DNA of 64,000 nt from Plantago major (GCA_026545765.1 CM048839.1:3534001-3598000); one strand, 5' to 3'; positions 24,601-36,720 are shown, counted from the first letter of the stretch. Notes: generated by a model not told the origin, from the sequence alone. Numbers and translations are program-made.

Positions 24601-26254
24601 GACACTTGCATCTCAACAAGCCTCAGCCCAGAAATTTTTGGTAAATACTTTATTTTTAACTCTGCTGGTACAAGCTGTTCAAACATAAATTTGGTCCTAT
24701 TTCCGAGATTTTTATTTCTTTATTTGTTTTGGATTGCAGCAAGGGTCTGCTTTTATTTTCCCTTTCGGTCAACATCAAGCAACTGCAGTTGCATCCTCCG
24801 GTAACGCATCTGGACAACATCCATCTGCTGCAGTCGTTGGTGATGCGTCTATGCCTTCTAATGGAGCTCTCAACTTATGTTTGCCTGCTATGAGCGTTAA
24901 TCACCAAAACATGCCCACCAATGAGGCTATTTCTCCTTACATGGCAATGTTACAGAAAAGTGGTTGCCAGTTTCCTATTCCACCAAACATCACATTTCAG
25001 AAGAATGGCAGCCAAGTCCCTGTTGTTCCTTTCTTTAACTCTTCGTTTTATTCCTCTCAGATGTTCAATATCTCCCCAAATCAGCAACATTTATCTCTCC
25101 CCCATGCTCTAGTCCAGTCCACTCCTCAAAATACAAGCACATCTAGTGGCTCATCGTCCCGCAAACCACCACTTGGCCAAAAGCAAACCGGTGCAGATGT
25201 AAGTGATGGCAAGTCTAGTGCTGATGTTGGTCGGAACCCTCTGATACCGAGCACCAGTCAAATGTTTTCAAATCTTATTCTGCCAGTTAACGGTGGTCTA
25301 CCTAAGAATGGTGAACCACAACAGAAGGGATCAAGTGGCAGAGACTTCACCCAGCAAGCACTTGCCATGTCGTTTGGTTCAAATTCATCAATGAATTCTG
25401 CACTCAACTTTCAAATGCTTCCCGACATGTCTCAGAATGCGTATCAGAAAAGTTTCCAGGCATCTGATGGCAAATCTGCAGCTGCCTCTGCAAATCCTCA
25501 AGATGAACCAAAAAGTATATTTGGAAGAATGGAAACTGGTTCTCAGTCTCTGAACTTCAACAAATCAGGTCCAAGTGATGTATCAGCCACTATGGGAGCT
25601 TCTCTGTTTGATGGTTTAGCTCGAAATATTAACATGGTCCCATCAGCACTGACTGGAAAACAAGCTCCTCCATCATCCAGCACGTCTGTTGCAATTCCGA
25701 ACTTTACAAACTTCCATCAGCATCAGCATCAACATCAGCAGCAGCTGATTCAGCTCCAGAAACATCATATGCAGCAGCAAGTGCAGATGAGTGGACCACC
25801 CAAAGATGGCAATCCTGGTCCTTTCCTGAGCAGCAATTTCCCAAGCAGCAACACCATTTTCGGCCGAGCTGAAAATTCATCATTTCCTCCCCAATGGGAT
25901 AACATGCCCAGAACTGCAGCTGATGGATCATCACAGTCTGCCGCCCACTCAATCCTCATGAGCTTCCCACAGCAACTAAAAGGTTCTCAGGGCCAAACAC
26001 ACATATCTTTCGGTAACATGCCAGTCTCATCCAGTGCATTCCAAGGACAACATATTGGGTCATCATCTAATTCTTCAATCCCGAAGAACGTAGCCGGCAG
26101 TCTAAGGACTCCTTCCGCACCACCCCAGCAGCAGGTAGACGTCTCGCAGCAGCAGAATGGATCCAGCCAGAAGTCGTCTTCCCCTGCTTGTAGAAGAAAT
26201 GTTCCATCGATTCTGAGCAAATGCCCTAGCCAACCATCGGAGCTTAAATACTGA
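21667..26254 (+). CDS. TKL: TIME FOR COFFEE-like nuclear clock regulator (TIC/TKL family), 12 exons
   Basis: Exons by GT-AG signals and codon phase: 21667-21748, 21870-22238, 22338-22501, 22630-22744, 22920-23160, 23278-23347, 23443-23538, 23633-23795, 24003-24072, 24157-24226, 24311-24640, 24740-26254, giving 1094 aa. The N terminus is Arg-rich with an acidic Ser/Asp/Glu run (SDSSDEDSDEEEE). Family landmarks follow: VDELIGVPIPRRARS, a basic/Gly-Ser segment ending KKKR, LAVPDDIEFEVAEALFDLMKQ, KLDIDLMAPP and the RRKRCATHQYLAVNIQ block. The C-terminal half is Gln/Ser/Asn-rich with a His-Gln tract around residues 913-940 and ends NVPSILSKCPSQPSELKY. TIC acts in the nucleus in the circadian clock and in stress and jasmonate signalling; no catalytic domain is known. 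The length is nearer the Arabidopsis TIC-LIKE protein than TIC (about 1550 aa), and the neighbouring FAP1 gene supports that orthology. Exact exon edges are inferred. Confidence 0.9.
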
Positions 26255-27775
26255 TCATCCAAGGATCAGTAACTCGCATCATTTTACGATGCAGGAGCCG
26301 CTCGATTCTAAGGTCTGTGGGAAAGATGGAAACTTGAGTAAGTTGGAAGAAAAGAGAGGAAAGGCATAGAAAGGAAAGTGGGAGGAAAGCATGTTTTGGA
26401 AGTTGATAGGATTATACTTATATATTTTGATGATGAGTTGGGTGGCCTAATCGAGTAGTAATGTGATTGGTTGAATGCGACACTAAGTAAGTGTATATGT
26501 ATAAAACGACTAATCTGTTATAATCATAGAAACCATTCTTTTATACTCTAATAGTATTCTCTTGTTCAAGATTGAAATTGAAATCTACTTGGTTTTATTA
26601 TAGTACATTGATTGATTGATACTCCATTGATAGGCCTTGTTTTTATGTTCTATATGGGACCATCATTCTTGTTTTCTACTGTGCTGCTATTATAAAATAG
26701 TGCTTAGAGGCTTAAATTATGGTTTCCATGACATTATCATGTTTTGTTGGTGGTTAGCATTTTTCAGCTCCTGGATTTGGGCACCCATATTATTAGCTGG
26801 CATTGTTTATGTTTGTTGATATTTGACTTGAGATGCGGACTTTGCCAAGTAGCCCATCATTTTGTGCGACCCCTTTGTATTTGAGGAGGTGGGTCTCTGT
26901 CGCTTTGATTTTCTTGAGATGAGATGCCTAACTTGTTGACATCGGTTTCATTCTTTGATACCATCATCCTGTGATGGTGTAGATTTTATGTGTTGTACAA
27001 TGCAATATTATATATTAGTTATGTCGAATGATTATCTCTGGGTTTTGGGCAAGTTGGTTTGGCAACTGATTGTCTCCACCTAATGGATTAGGTTAGGGAA
27101 GGTAGAAAGTTTACTTTCTTGGTCTATTGATGGTTCTTTCTGCTTAAAGGCCTACATTTAGTCATTTTAGCACAAGAATGTGTGGTATTGAAAGAACATT
27201 GTTGACAATGACATTGACGGATGGACATTTGTGTATCGTGCAAGACCATGATGATATGTCAATATGGTTGGTTTGAATTTTATAACTGATAACCAGATTT
27301 CATATTCTAATTTTATCTCTAAAATATTCACATTAAGAATGATAAATCGATGTGTGAAGTTGTTGGTGGATGATAAACACTGAGATTCTCAAAAAAAAAA
27401 CATGGAGGGAGATTCTCAAAAAAAAAAAAAAAAAAAAAAAAAACACAGAGGGAGTACTCGGGGCACAATGGAGGTATAGACGGTTCGTACTTGCCCTGAC
27501 GGAATTCGCTTCAAGAACATTTAAAGTACGACTCTAGCCAACCAAAATAGACAAGGCCTAGCTAACAGTACTTTTGCCAAAAGAAGAAATAACAATGAAA
27601 AGCGCTTGTACTTGGTAAAGTTCTCAACTTATTCTCAACTTTGTAAGCCTGATTCATTCTATTTTACTAGCTGATATTTGCTGGGCACATAAACATGCAA
27701 GCAAGCAACACATCAGATAGTATACATAGGAGCATAATTTAGATCTTATGTATCGATATTCTCTCTCGATTGCTA
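26255..27775. other. Intergenic DNA between the convergent TIC-like and FAP1-like genes
   Basis: This holds the 3' untranslated regions of both genes. A long A tract with an imperfect repeat (AGATTCTCAAAAAA, about 27380-27445) is the only other feature I can see. No gene is supported. Confidence 0.5.
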
Positions 27776-29493
27776 CTATTTTCCAAGCAGAGAAGCAAGA
27801 TTCCGCTCAGCATCTTCCTTTGCTTTACTATCAAATGGCTCGCCGCCAATATACAGATCCAGGATTGATTTACATAGCAGTTTGCTCTGGATGCTTCCCA
27901 CTTCCTCTCCATCAACTATAAGCAAAACAAGACGTCATTTTTTTTCATTTTCTATACGAAACAGTATTACAGGCTAGCAGCATTGCCAAAGCCTACCGCA
28001 CTCTCTATTCATGCCAACTGAAAGCACATATGATTGATTAAGAATGCATACAGTTCAACAGAGTATCGACAAAATTTCATTTCCAATTTATTCAACTAGT
28101 GATACTCCATGTGCCAGAAGATCAAACTTTGCCTTTCTCACAGTGGCTGATTGAAATGCCAAAGACTACTCGATCCTTTCCTAGAATTGGATCACAAACC
28201 GACAAATACTCTGCATCCTTGTTTCTCTTAAAATCTAAGTTCTCCTGGTCACCTAAATCATCAACTCTAGATGCAGGCAAGACTCAAGACTAGTGTTTCC
28301 GTATCCCTGTATAATTTCGTTCCAATAGAGCCATATGGTACTCAGAGTTGTAAAACATGATATCCACCTTTTTGCAAAACATGATATCTACCTTTTTGAG
28401 TACTTTCTATCTGAATCTATCTGAGTACTTTCTACATAATATCCACCTTTTTGCACTTTCATTTCAGATTAACCTTAGCCAGAAATGAAGCAAACGTTTC
28501 ACTTATAGACAAAAATGAATAAGCTCCATGATCTACAAAAAGCCAATTTAACGAGCGGACTTACTGATCGTGCGGAGAACATATCCCTTCTCCCTGGTCA
28601 TATCAATGATGGATCCTCTAGGTATTTTATACTCATCTTTGAATTGGGAGGTGAACCTGCACACCAGATTAACAAACATAACCTTGTTAAATACGCACAA
28701 TCGGCATTGATTCCGATGGCATTGCTGACAACAACTAAAAATGTACCTCTGGAGCAATTCTTGGTTATCAGAACCCCCAAATTTCTTCAATCTACTACCT
28801 ACAGACTCTTCGAAAGCATTTCGCACAGATCGTATACTCAATCTCCCATACACAATTTGAAGCCTTACAGTCATGCCTACATCACTCTCCATTAGATCCT
28901 CCAGTGATCCATCTTTCTCACCCAGAAACTCCTTTACATCACAATCATCAGCATATACACCTACATTCAGCTAATCAGCTCACACCCAAAAATTATATTA
29001 AAAACTCAAAGAAATTAAATTCGGGAACCAATTCAATCCCAAAAGGAACACAATATGCTTAAAGATTGAATCTTTACTCAAAAATTGACAATGTAAATTG
29101 CAATTGAAGTAAAAATGTTGGAGTATTAGCAATACCAAAAGCGTAGACATCGATGTTCTTCAATCCTAGAACAGCTTTTCTCCTCAACCCAACTCCAAGA
29201 AGCTGCTGAGATTCTCCAAGAACAGAGGGAAATGACATTCCGGTCCTTGATTCGGTGACTGGAGAGGAATTAGCGGAGAAGGAAAGTGAAGCCCACATTG
29301 AGGAAGGGGTAATTGAGTTGGGAAGAATGAAATTGAGCGCGTTTTGGAGAAAAGGGGTGTGATGATTCTGCAAGATGAGAGCTCCGGCGGTGGAAATGGA
29401 TAATGCGGCGGCGGTGAAGAGTGTTCGGGAGGTAGAGATTGGTGGTGTTTTAGGGGGCTGAGAAAACGAGAAAGGGAACCGGAAAGAAACCAT
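27776..29493 (-). CDS. FAP1: Plastid fatty-acid-binding protein, CHI-fold (FAP1-like), 4 exons
   Basis: Minus-strand exons 29493-29136, 28960-28747, 28656-28565 and 27915-27776 join in phase to 267 aa. The start MVSFRFPFSFSQPP is almost identical to Arabidopsis FAP1 as I remember it. The Ser/Thr-rich N terminus fits a chloroplast transit peptide. The CHI-fold body follows: RTGMSFPS, LLGVGLRRKAVLGLKNIDVYAFG, LQIVYGRLSIRSVRNAFEESVG, FKDEYKIPRGS, KLLCKSILDLYIGGEPFD. Arg104 and Tyr117 align with the Arabidopsis residues (Arg103, Tyr116) that hold the fatty-acid carboxylate. FAPs bind fatty acids in plastids and affect seed oil; they do not catalyse chalcone cyclisation. The gene converges on the TIC-like gene. 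Confidence 0.93.
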
Positions 29494-30301
29494 TTTTGCT
29501 GTCTTTGTTTTCTCTGTGACGATGATGATTCAGAATTCGGAGGAGTATTATTCAAGTCACAATTTATGGCACTTTGTTCAGGCCTGATGGGGAGTGTGAG
29601 AGTCACGTGAAAGTTAGTTACTTCCAAGTGGTTACTCACCGTGGTTTCACCTCTCGACTCCCACTGTACATTGGAGGGATTACAATGTGTGGGCTCCAGT
29701 AAATTAATGAGAGGGTGAGATCATCAAGAACGAGACCTTAGTCTAACAAATCGGTTTTTTATTTATTACTTCATCCATTTTAGAAAAAAAATTATGGACT
29801 GTTTTGCAATTAACTAAGAACTATGTTGTAAGTCATATTCCCCATACAACTAAAAATTGTCTTTTGATTTTTTGATTGTGTGCTTATAGGAATAAGGGTG
29901 GAGACACATTCAACTAGTGTTGGAGGTTAGAGGTTCTATTAGAAGGATGAGAGATTCCAAATGCAGACAGTCTACAAGGAAACCAACGGTACCTTTTGTC
30001 AAGACAAGAAGTGGACATGTTTGGATAGTTGTAAATATAATCTGTTAATTTAAGATATTTGACTTTTGCCGCTTGATTTCTATTTATGTAAATAATTTTA
30101 ACAATGAGAACCCTACAACACGTTCGGGGTCACGAATATGATGTAAGTTTTGGTTGTACATACGTTAAAAATAAAAATTCACCGCTTTTTTCCTTTCCCA
30201 CACACGGTCCATCAAATCGCAATATAAGTGTCCAAAATATATACTTGAGTGGAATTCGTAGTTGAAACTTGAAGCTAACAGTATACTTAGTCTTATAAAA
30301 G
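29494..30301. other. Upstream region of the FAP1-like gene
   Basis: Promoter-side DNA of the minus-strand FAP1-like gene. ORFs across 29500-29639 have no recognisable motif. No other gene or bounded repeat is supported. Confidence 0.4.
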
Positions 30302-30564
30302 TCCTATAATATTAGGAGAGTCCAGAGACACCCCTTGCTTTGTACATAAATTGTCTAGTTTTTAATTTTACCCGTTTTACATTTCGCGGGTCAAAAATTC
30401 GGGTCGTACCATTTTATTTTTGGATCTAGTATAAATGTCGATTTTCAGTTTTTTTTTTTTTCATTTTTATCTCATTTGCCGTTTTTCAAAGCGGTTTCTT
30501 CTAGATCTCTCTCCAAATTTCTCCCCAAACCCTAAACCCAATCGAATTGATTCACAATTCAGCG

Positions 30565-30812
30565 ATGGAGCAGCTGAAAACGATTGGCAGAGAGATCGCG
30601 ATGGGCTCACAGGGCGGATTCGGCCAGTCCAAGGAGTTTCTCGACCTTGTCAAATCCATCGGTGAAGCCCGATCGAAGGTCAAGAAGCGCATTGTCTTTG
30701 CGAGATCGAGACGCTGAAAGCCCGATTAGCCAGCCCGAACACGCCGAAATTCAAGCTGAAAGAGTATATAATTCGTCTCGTATATGTTGAGATGCTAGGG
30801 CATGATGCGTCT
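30565..30812 (+). pseudogene. AP4E: Captured 5' fragment of AP-4 complex epsilon subunit gene
   Basis: The start MEQLKTIGREIAMGSQGGFG through GQSKEFLDLVKSIGEARSK is the conserved N terminus of plant AP-4 epsilon, part of the adaptor complex that sorts cargo at the trans-Golgi. A frameshift near 30680 moves homology to a second frame (EIETLKARL, then FKLKEYIIRLVYVEMLGHDAS). Homology stops at about 30812 and a stop follows within 30 bases, so about 80 of roughly 930 codons remain. About 80 bases of typical 5' leader (CCAAACCCTAAACCC) are also present upstream, showing the promoter-proximal end of the gene was copied as DNA. Confidence 0.85.
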
Positions 30813-31714
30813 CTTTTGCTCATCTTCAATGAGATCTAATTTTTATTTGAGCAGGTTTTGCTGGTGTTTGTTGCAAGTCATCGGGTAATGTCTGTTCAAG
30901 CTCGATTTTAGTGTTTTTTTAGTTCAATTTTGCTTTTTGTTGCTTTGATTTTGGTCTGTTGCTGCGACTTTGAATCGCAATTTTGCTTCGATTTTTGTGA
31001 TTTCATCGCGATTTTATGATTTCATCGCGTAGAGACAGTAACGCGAAGACACAATAGTTCGCTTTTTGTGATTCCATCGCGATTTTGTGTTGCTTCAATT
31101 TTGAATCGGTCTGTGCTGCTGATTCCAGTATTTTAACATGCTCTTACAGTAATCCTGATTGTTCAACTCGCAATTCTTCAGGTATTATTGTTTTTCCATG
31201 TTCGGTCTTAGTTTTTGAAGTTGTTTCAGTTGTTTTGATACTTTTTTTGAGTTTTCGGTTGTTGTTGTGCTCTGTTAGGGTTTTCCAATGGTTGGATCGA
31301 TCTTGAATGAGATTGTTGCTGGAGATCGAAGATCATAATGAGGAGTTGAGATCGGAGATCGATCCAAGGAGTTGAGATCGAGATCGATCGGAGTGAATTA
31401 CCACCGTATTCCTCCCCATTTGCTTGATCCAGATTAATTTAAGGTATGATTTTTGCCTTCTATTTCGCCTGAACTCATAATCGCCTATCATTTTGTATTA
31501 GCAATCTGCCAAATTGACTGTTCCGATTGCTTCACGTGCTTAAATTTGATGAAAAATGTGCTGGTTAGATCAAGCGTGGTGATAGTGATTTATGGACAGT
31601 AGAGGCAATATCACGAGTTTGGTGTTTTAGTTGTGTACTTGTGTATGAGTAAGAAGAATGTTGAGTGGATCCAGAATTTTTTTCTTCGTTGGATGGAGAA
31701 AGTCTTTCATAAAT

Positions 31715-32278
31715 ACTTGCATAAATTGTCTAGTTTCTTGCATATATTGTCTAGTTTTTCATGGTATAGATTTTTCTGAATTTTTTGTGTGAAACTGTCT
31801 AGTTGTTATATTATATTGTCTAGTTTTTACATCATATTGTCTAGTTTATGCGAGGAATTCTCTAGTTTTTACATTATATTGTCTAGGAATTCTCTAGTTT
31901 TTACATTTTCACCTTCACCTTCAACTATCAAATTTACTAACTGATCTCAACATATTTGTCTAGTTTTTAGAGGATATTGTCTAGTTTTTAGGAAATATTG
32001 TCTAGTTTTATTATCAAACATGAACATAATTGTCTATATTGTCTAGTTTTTACACTATATTGTTTAGTTTATGGAAGGAATTCTCTAGTTTTTACATGAT
32101 ATTAAATTTACAGTATATTGTCTAGTTTTTACATTATATTGCCTAGTTTATGAGAGGAATTCTCTAGTTTTTACATTATATGTCTAGTTTATGAGAGGAA
32201 TACTCTAGTTTTTACATTATATTGTCTAGTTTATGAGAGGAATTCTCTAGTTTTTACATTATATTGTCTAGTTTATGA
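31715..32278. repeat. Tandem array of TATATTGTCTAGTTTTTACAT-type units
   Basis: About 25 imperfect units built on TTGTCTAGTTTTTACATTATA alternate with GTCTAGTTTATGAGAGGAATTC. Single copies appear at 30350-30365 and 40514-40560, close to the two ends of the composite region. Element D is inserted at the right edge of the array. Confidence 0.85.
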
Positions 32279-32869
32279 CACTACAAAAAACAGGCTTTTA
32301 AGCCTCCCGATTCGTCGCTAAATCCGTTGCGACGGATAGGACGCCCGTCTCTAAAACGGGCGTCGCAAAGGATTTAGGGACGGATAAGTTTATCCGTCCC
32401 TAATTCACGACGGATAAATCCGTTGACCTTCCGTCGCATTTTAGTGACGGATTACTATCCGTCCCTAACTGGCTGGGACTTTTAGCGATGGGTTAGGAAT
32501 CCGTCGCTAAAAGTCCCAGCCCTAATTCGCCCAAAATTGCCATTTTTAGCGACGGGTTCCTATCCGTCGCTAAAAACACTGTGTTTTTTAAATTTTTTAT
32601 TAAATTTTAATTCATGTTTCACATTTCACCTGTTTTTCACACAATATAATAGTACATAATATACTCGAAACAGTTAAATTGTATTAATTAACAATAGAGA
32701 TTCAACGAATACAAAGTATCCAAACCGAAGACTAAACATCCGTACAGAAGATGAAATAATGTATATGTAGCATGAACAACATAAGCATAAGTCCAATATA
32801 ACTAAGAATCGGCCGGAGGAGGCGGTCATTGTTGGGTCGTCAAGATCATTTGGGTCAAAGCATCCATCT

Positions 32870-33790
32870 GCTGAGCCATACGAGCCTGGTTCTCAAGCAC
32901 TTGCTGGTAAGCTGCCTTGGTTTGCTCAATCTCTTCCTTGTTTCTAGCTAACTCCTCTTAGAGAGGAGTCGTCATCTCCTGGACCTGGTCCTGTGTGAAG
33001 AGATCAGCTTGTGTGGATGCTTGGGACACTGAGAAGCTAGGACCCGTCAATGTAGGGCCCAAACTTCCAATTCCATACATTCGACCCTTGCTGTCCATTG
33101 GGTTGACGGCAAAGAATATCTGGTTTTGCTCTTCAATCGATAGCTCCCGACCGTCGATCCTCCTCTCGATCTCACTCTGCAATCGTAAAGTGCATACAAA
33201 ATGAGATACAGTTTTAGGAATCTCTTATAATACACAAATACAAATGTGAACCTTAACAAAGAAACATACCGCAATACGCTCGGACTTCTCGTCCACCCAA
33301 ATGTCGTCCTTCAACTTAGCCTTCTTGAAGTGGTATAGCGCGGTCTTGGGGTCCCCAACCTGGATGTAAAGAATATACATGCAAAGCAAACAAGTAGTTA
33401 GTTGGTAGAAATGAAAGCAGAAAAAACATATAAATCCCTCTTCCACAGCGGATAATGAAAGCAAAAAACACAAGTAGTAAGTAATTAATATAGACACTAA
33501 CCGCCATCTGATGATCCGTAACAACAACTTGCGACCTATAATGGTGTCTGGAAGTACCCGTACCATCGATACCGAGTCAAAGTTCTCTGTTCTTTGCCGC
33601 CTGATCCACGACAAGGGGTGCCCTCCAGTACTCCAGCCAATGCACCCACTCCTCATCCCCTATAAACAATGGCTTCGTTCCCTTGTCTCTACATTTTTTC
33701 GCAGCATGAACCATTTTCCTATAGAGGTCTGACCCTAGCCTGTCGAAAACCGACCACAACTGGGGGAGCAGGGCATTGGAAATGTAGTAG
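32870..33790 (-). pseudogene. Second CACTA gene (Transposase_24-like) fragment of element D
   Basis: On the minus strand, 33577-33759 encodes YRKMVHAAKKCRDKGTKPLF and DEEWVHWLEYWRAP followed by AAKNRE, a pattern typical of plant PF03004 proteins (W-x-YW, then K-NR). The block at 32958-33182 carries FFAVNPMDSKGRMYGIGSLGP, the GR-YG-GS core shared with B and C. Frames differ between blocks and intron positions match element C. Confidence 0.7.
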
Positions 33791-33874
33791 GTTTTCTACA
33801 ACAATTCCACACAACATAGAAATTACACAAGGTAAATGAAGCAACAATTTCAAGATAACACATCCAACAAGTTC

Positions 33875-33981
33875 ATTAATGGTGACTAACATATCACCCA
33901 AGTTCAGTGGCTAACATACCACTCGGATTGTCCTAAAATTTACTAACACAATGGTGACTAACATATCACCCAAGTTTAGTG
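33875..33981 (+). repeat. Short copy of the CACTA intron repeat array
   Basis: Four cores, GTGACTAACATATCAC and GTGGCTAACATACCAC, with the ATTGTCCTAAAATTTACTAACAC spacer. It is cut off at 33981 by the next terminus. Confidence 0.85.
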
Positions 33982-34480
33982 CACTACAAGAAAACAAGGC
34001 TTTAGTGACATTGATTTTTGTTGCTATTTTGTTGGAGATGACTATCAGCAACGGATTTTGCTGTTGCAATTTTGTTTGTGAAAGTGGCATGGCTAAACAA
34101 CTGCGACGAATAGAAACTTTGTTGGTAAATATTGTGACGGCCCTTTTTTTGTTGGTGAAGTGTCGGTATTGTGTCGGCAATGATGGAAAAAAGCAACGAA
34201 GCATTTTCACTTTCCACAACAAAAAAATATGTAGGCAAATTCGACACAATATTACCAACAAATTTTATCAACCAAATTTGTTTTGAAAAACAACTACGAA
34301 AATTTAGCTACCACTTTTTTTGTGGTAAAATCAACTACAAAAGTTTGGTTGGTAGTTTGTTACAAATGCATAGGAGATGGCAACAAAATAAATTATCACA
34401 AATTTGTTACAACCCTTACAAAATTTGCAACAACAATATTGTTGCTATTTTGTTACAGATGAATAGAATTTCAACAATGA

Positions 34481-34534
<54 letters not shown>

Positions 34535-34540
34535 TTATTT
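33982..34540 (+). mobile_element. CACTA-type left terminus of another element (E), extent unknown
   Basis: CACTACAAGAAAACAAGGC at 33982 is a 5'-type CACTA end, followed by many GTTGCTATTTTGTTGGAGATG and CAACAAAA variants that look like a subterminal repeat family different from GACGGAT. A TAA/ATT microsatellite (about 34485-34545) follows. I could not find a convincing matching right end; GTAGTG at 35957-35962 is only a weak candidate with no matching TSD. Confidence 0.5.
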
Positions 34541-34545
34541 TTTTG

Positions 34546-36234
34546 TTATTATTATTACTATTTAAATATATTGGATTATGGCTACTGATAAATTGCTAGT
34601 AATATACAAAACACCTGTATTAAATTCATAATGAAAATGATTTGTTCACGACTAGAACTAATACAAAGCAAGAACAAATGTGTTTAATACACATCATCCT
34701 CTACGAATCTAAAAAAACCTATATACATTCACATATACATCTTCCCCTGCTCTAACTCATCACTTGCGTTAATGTAGAAAATGACATGAAGCGAGTTGTC
34801 CAAGTTCGGCAACTCCATGAACCTTCCTCATATAGTGATCATGGGGTTAAAGCATGTGTTATCATATTCTTTGTGGTAAGATATTGTCACAACTCCTGTT
34901 TTGCCCACAATGATTACTACTGCATCTTGTGTATTTCTTCCCCTTTAGCCATCCTGTAGAAAAATATAACATACATATCTCTGAGATTCAAGCAACAAAT
35001 AAATTAAAGTATTCAAGATACAAACATCTTGAATTAACTCAATTTTGCAGCTCCTAGAAGCCATTATCATGAGAAACAAACTATCAAAATTCTACAAGCA
35101 CAATGGATACACGTATGTCTATTCACAAAGCATTATCTTCTCTGGAAATACAATGAAACCAGAATACTAAGGCCTTTTAAAGTTTCAGTAGACCTTAGAT
35201 TGCATGAGACAAAGTATTTGATGCAAAAGCCATACTAAAATGTAATCGCTGACTGGTTTAATCCACAGAACATAGGAACCTGCAAATCAGGGGAAAGGCC
35301 AAGAGAGAACAGTTTCAATTGAGTATGCTTATCATTACTCTAAGCTCTGTCCCGGGAATAGCTTTCAGTTTGCCTTTCCTGGTCTAAAGGCTAGAAATAT
35401 TGTGTATACATTACTCTAACTGCTCTATCATGGGTTCTACAAATACATGAAGTAAAATGCACATACATTTACCAGTTCAAAAAATCAATGACAGTCTAAA
35501 ATTAATTATAAGGAAGCAGAAACCTAAATCTATTTAAAGTTTGAAAAAAAAAATACTTGGAGTTAATCGAAACCTTTTCTGGTCTTCTATGCCTGAGCTC
35601 CCAGAACTGCTAAATCCGATGCCAGTGGATCCACCGAGCCTTTTCCTGGAGTCGTCCATCGAGAGTACTGGGGAAAAAAAGAAAGGGTTGGATATGATGT
35701 ATTTGTGACAACGATTTGCAAATCATAAATTGACATCAAGTAATTAAGAAACAACAAAAATCTTTCTTGTTGAGGGTATGGATAACAAAATTAGGTACTT
35801 ACATTGATTTTCCATGCACTGTGGACTCAAAAATGGGAGGAGGAATGGATTTTCGTTCTCGTGTTAGTTACCATTGGCCAAATGAGTGGGGATGAAAGGT
35901 TAAGTTTTGCTGTCGAAGATGATGATTTGAAGGCTTAGGTTACTTAAGTGTGATACTGTAGTGGGCCCAGTAATGGGCTTATTGGGATGTGTCACTTGCT
36001 GTGGCCTATAAGTTGTCCAAAATAATTTTCAATTGGCACCTTCTAGCATCCGTTGAATTGGTATCATCTTTATTTTCAAAATAATTTTCATTTGTCCAAA
36101 AATACATAATATTAGCTTTTACAAAATAAATATATACTCCTTATTTGCTACATGAAAGGTATTGTACCTATTTACTTATTAAATTTTGAGCACAAATTTC
36201 TCCTAAATTTAACCGACATGTTTTTAAAACTAAT
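34546..36234. other. Unassigned DNA with a possible two-exon gene start on the minus strand
   Basis: On the minus strand, 35815-35803 (ATGGAAAATCAAT) and 35667-35574 would splice in phase with good GTAAGT and CCCCAG signals. They would encode MENQLLSMDDSRKRLGGST and then a Gly/Ser stretch ending IEDQK. No following exon stays open, and I do not recognise the protein. It may be another captured gene start or a remnant of the host gene into which the transposons inserted. Confidence 0.3.
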
Positions 36235-36240
36235 GTTTTT

Positions 36241-36720
36241 AGATGCTCAAAATCTACAATCAAAGATTAATACGAATTGTGGAGTACCAACGATCTGCAA
36301 GACAATATTAGAGAACGTTAGAGTGTGAGATCCAATTGGAACACCAGTGTGGTGCTGATCGAATGAACTTTGAAACGTATAAGCTGTAGAATAAGAAAAT
36401 TTACAATGAGAATTAGATTGACTTATCATTTTGTCCGAAGAGCTATATGCACCTAGAGAGTGATTTTGTGTGATCAAGTGGAAGATCCCTCCAAGTAAGG
36501 ATGTGTGGACTTCGTGTTCGCCTTTGGAGATGCTCCTCAAGCCTATAAGTAAGAATTTTACGGAAATTGTAGAGCTGCATGAAAGGTCTAGGTGAGTATT
36601 TTGATCTCAAGATGTATTGCGTATGATTTTGTAGACCGGGATGATGATGGATGCAATGCCCCCTGGGTTTTTTCACTTGGTCTCCTTATATTTGACTCTC
36701 ACCAACGCTAGGTTAAGGCT
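36241..36720. repeat. Diverged LTR remnant related to the gypsy LTR at 53604
   Basis: The segment GATGCTCAAAATCTACAATC ... CACCAGTGTGGTGCTGATCGAATG parallels GATGCTCAGAAATCTACAATC ... CACCGGTGTGGTGCCGACCAAATG in the LTR at 53604-54719, in the same orientation. No internal retrotransposon sequence adjoins it, so it is probably a solo or truncated LTR. Confidence 0.65.

Larger units (their letters stand above)
32279..33981 (-). mobile_element. CACTA element D, 3' part only
   Basis: The terminus CACTACAAAAAACAGGC at 32279 matches the 3'-end type of elements B and C, so the element reads on the minus strand. Mixed GGGACGGAT and GCGACGGAT palindromes fill 32310-32575. The second CACTA gene and its repeat array follow, but the sequence breaks at 33981 inside the repeat array, exactly where another CACTA-type terminus begins. 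The transposase half is absent. Confidence 0.8.

Noticed and set aside
27776..29493. Chalcone isomerase of the flavonoid pathway
   Set aside because: The N-terminal transit peptide, length and the whole sequence pattern match FAP1, which has the fold but not chalcone cyclisation.
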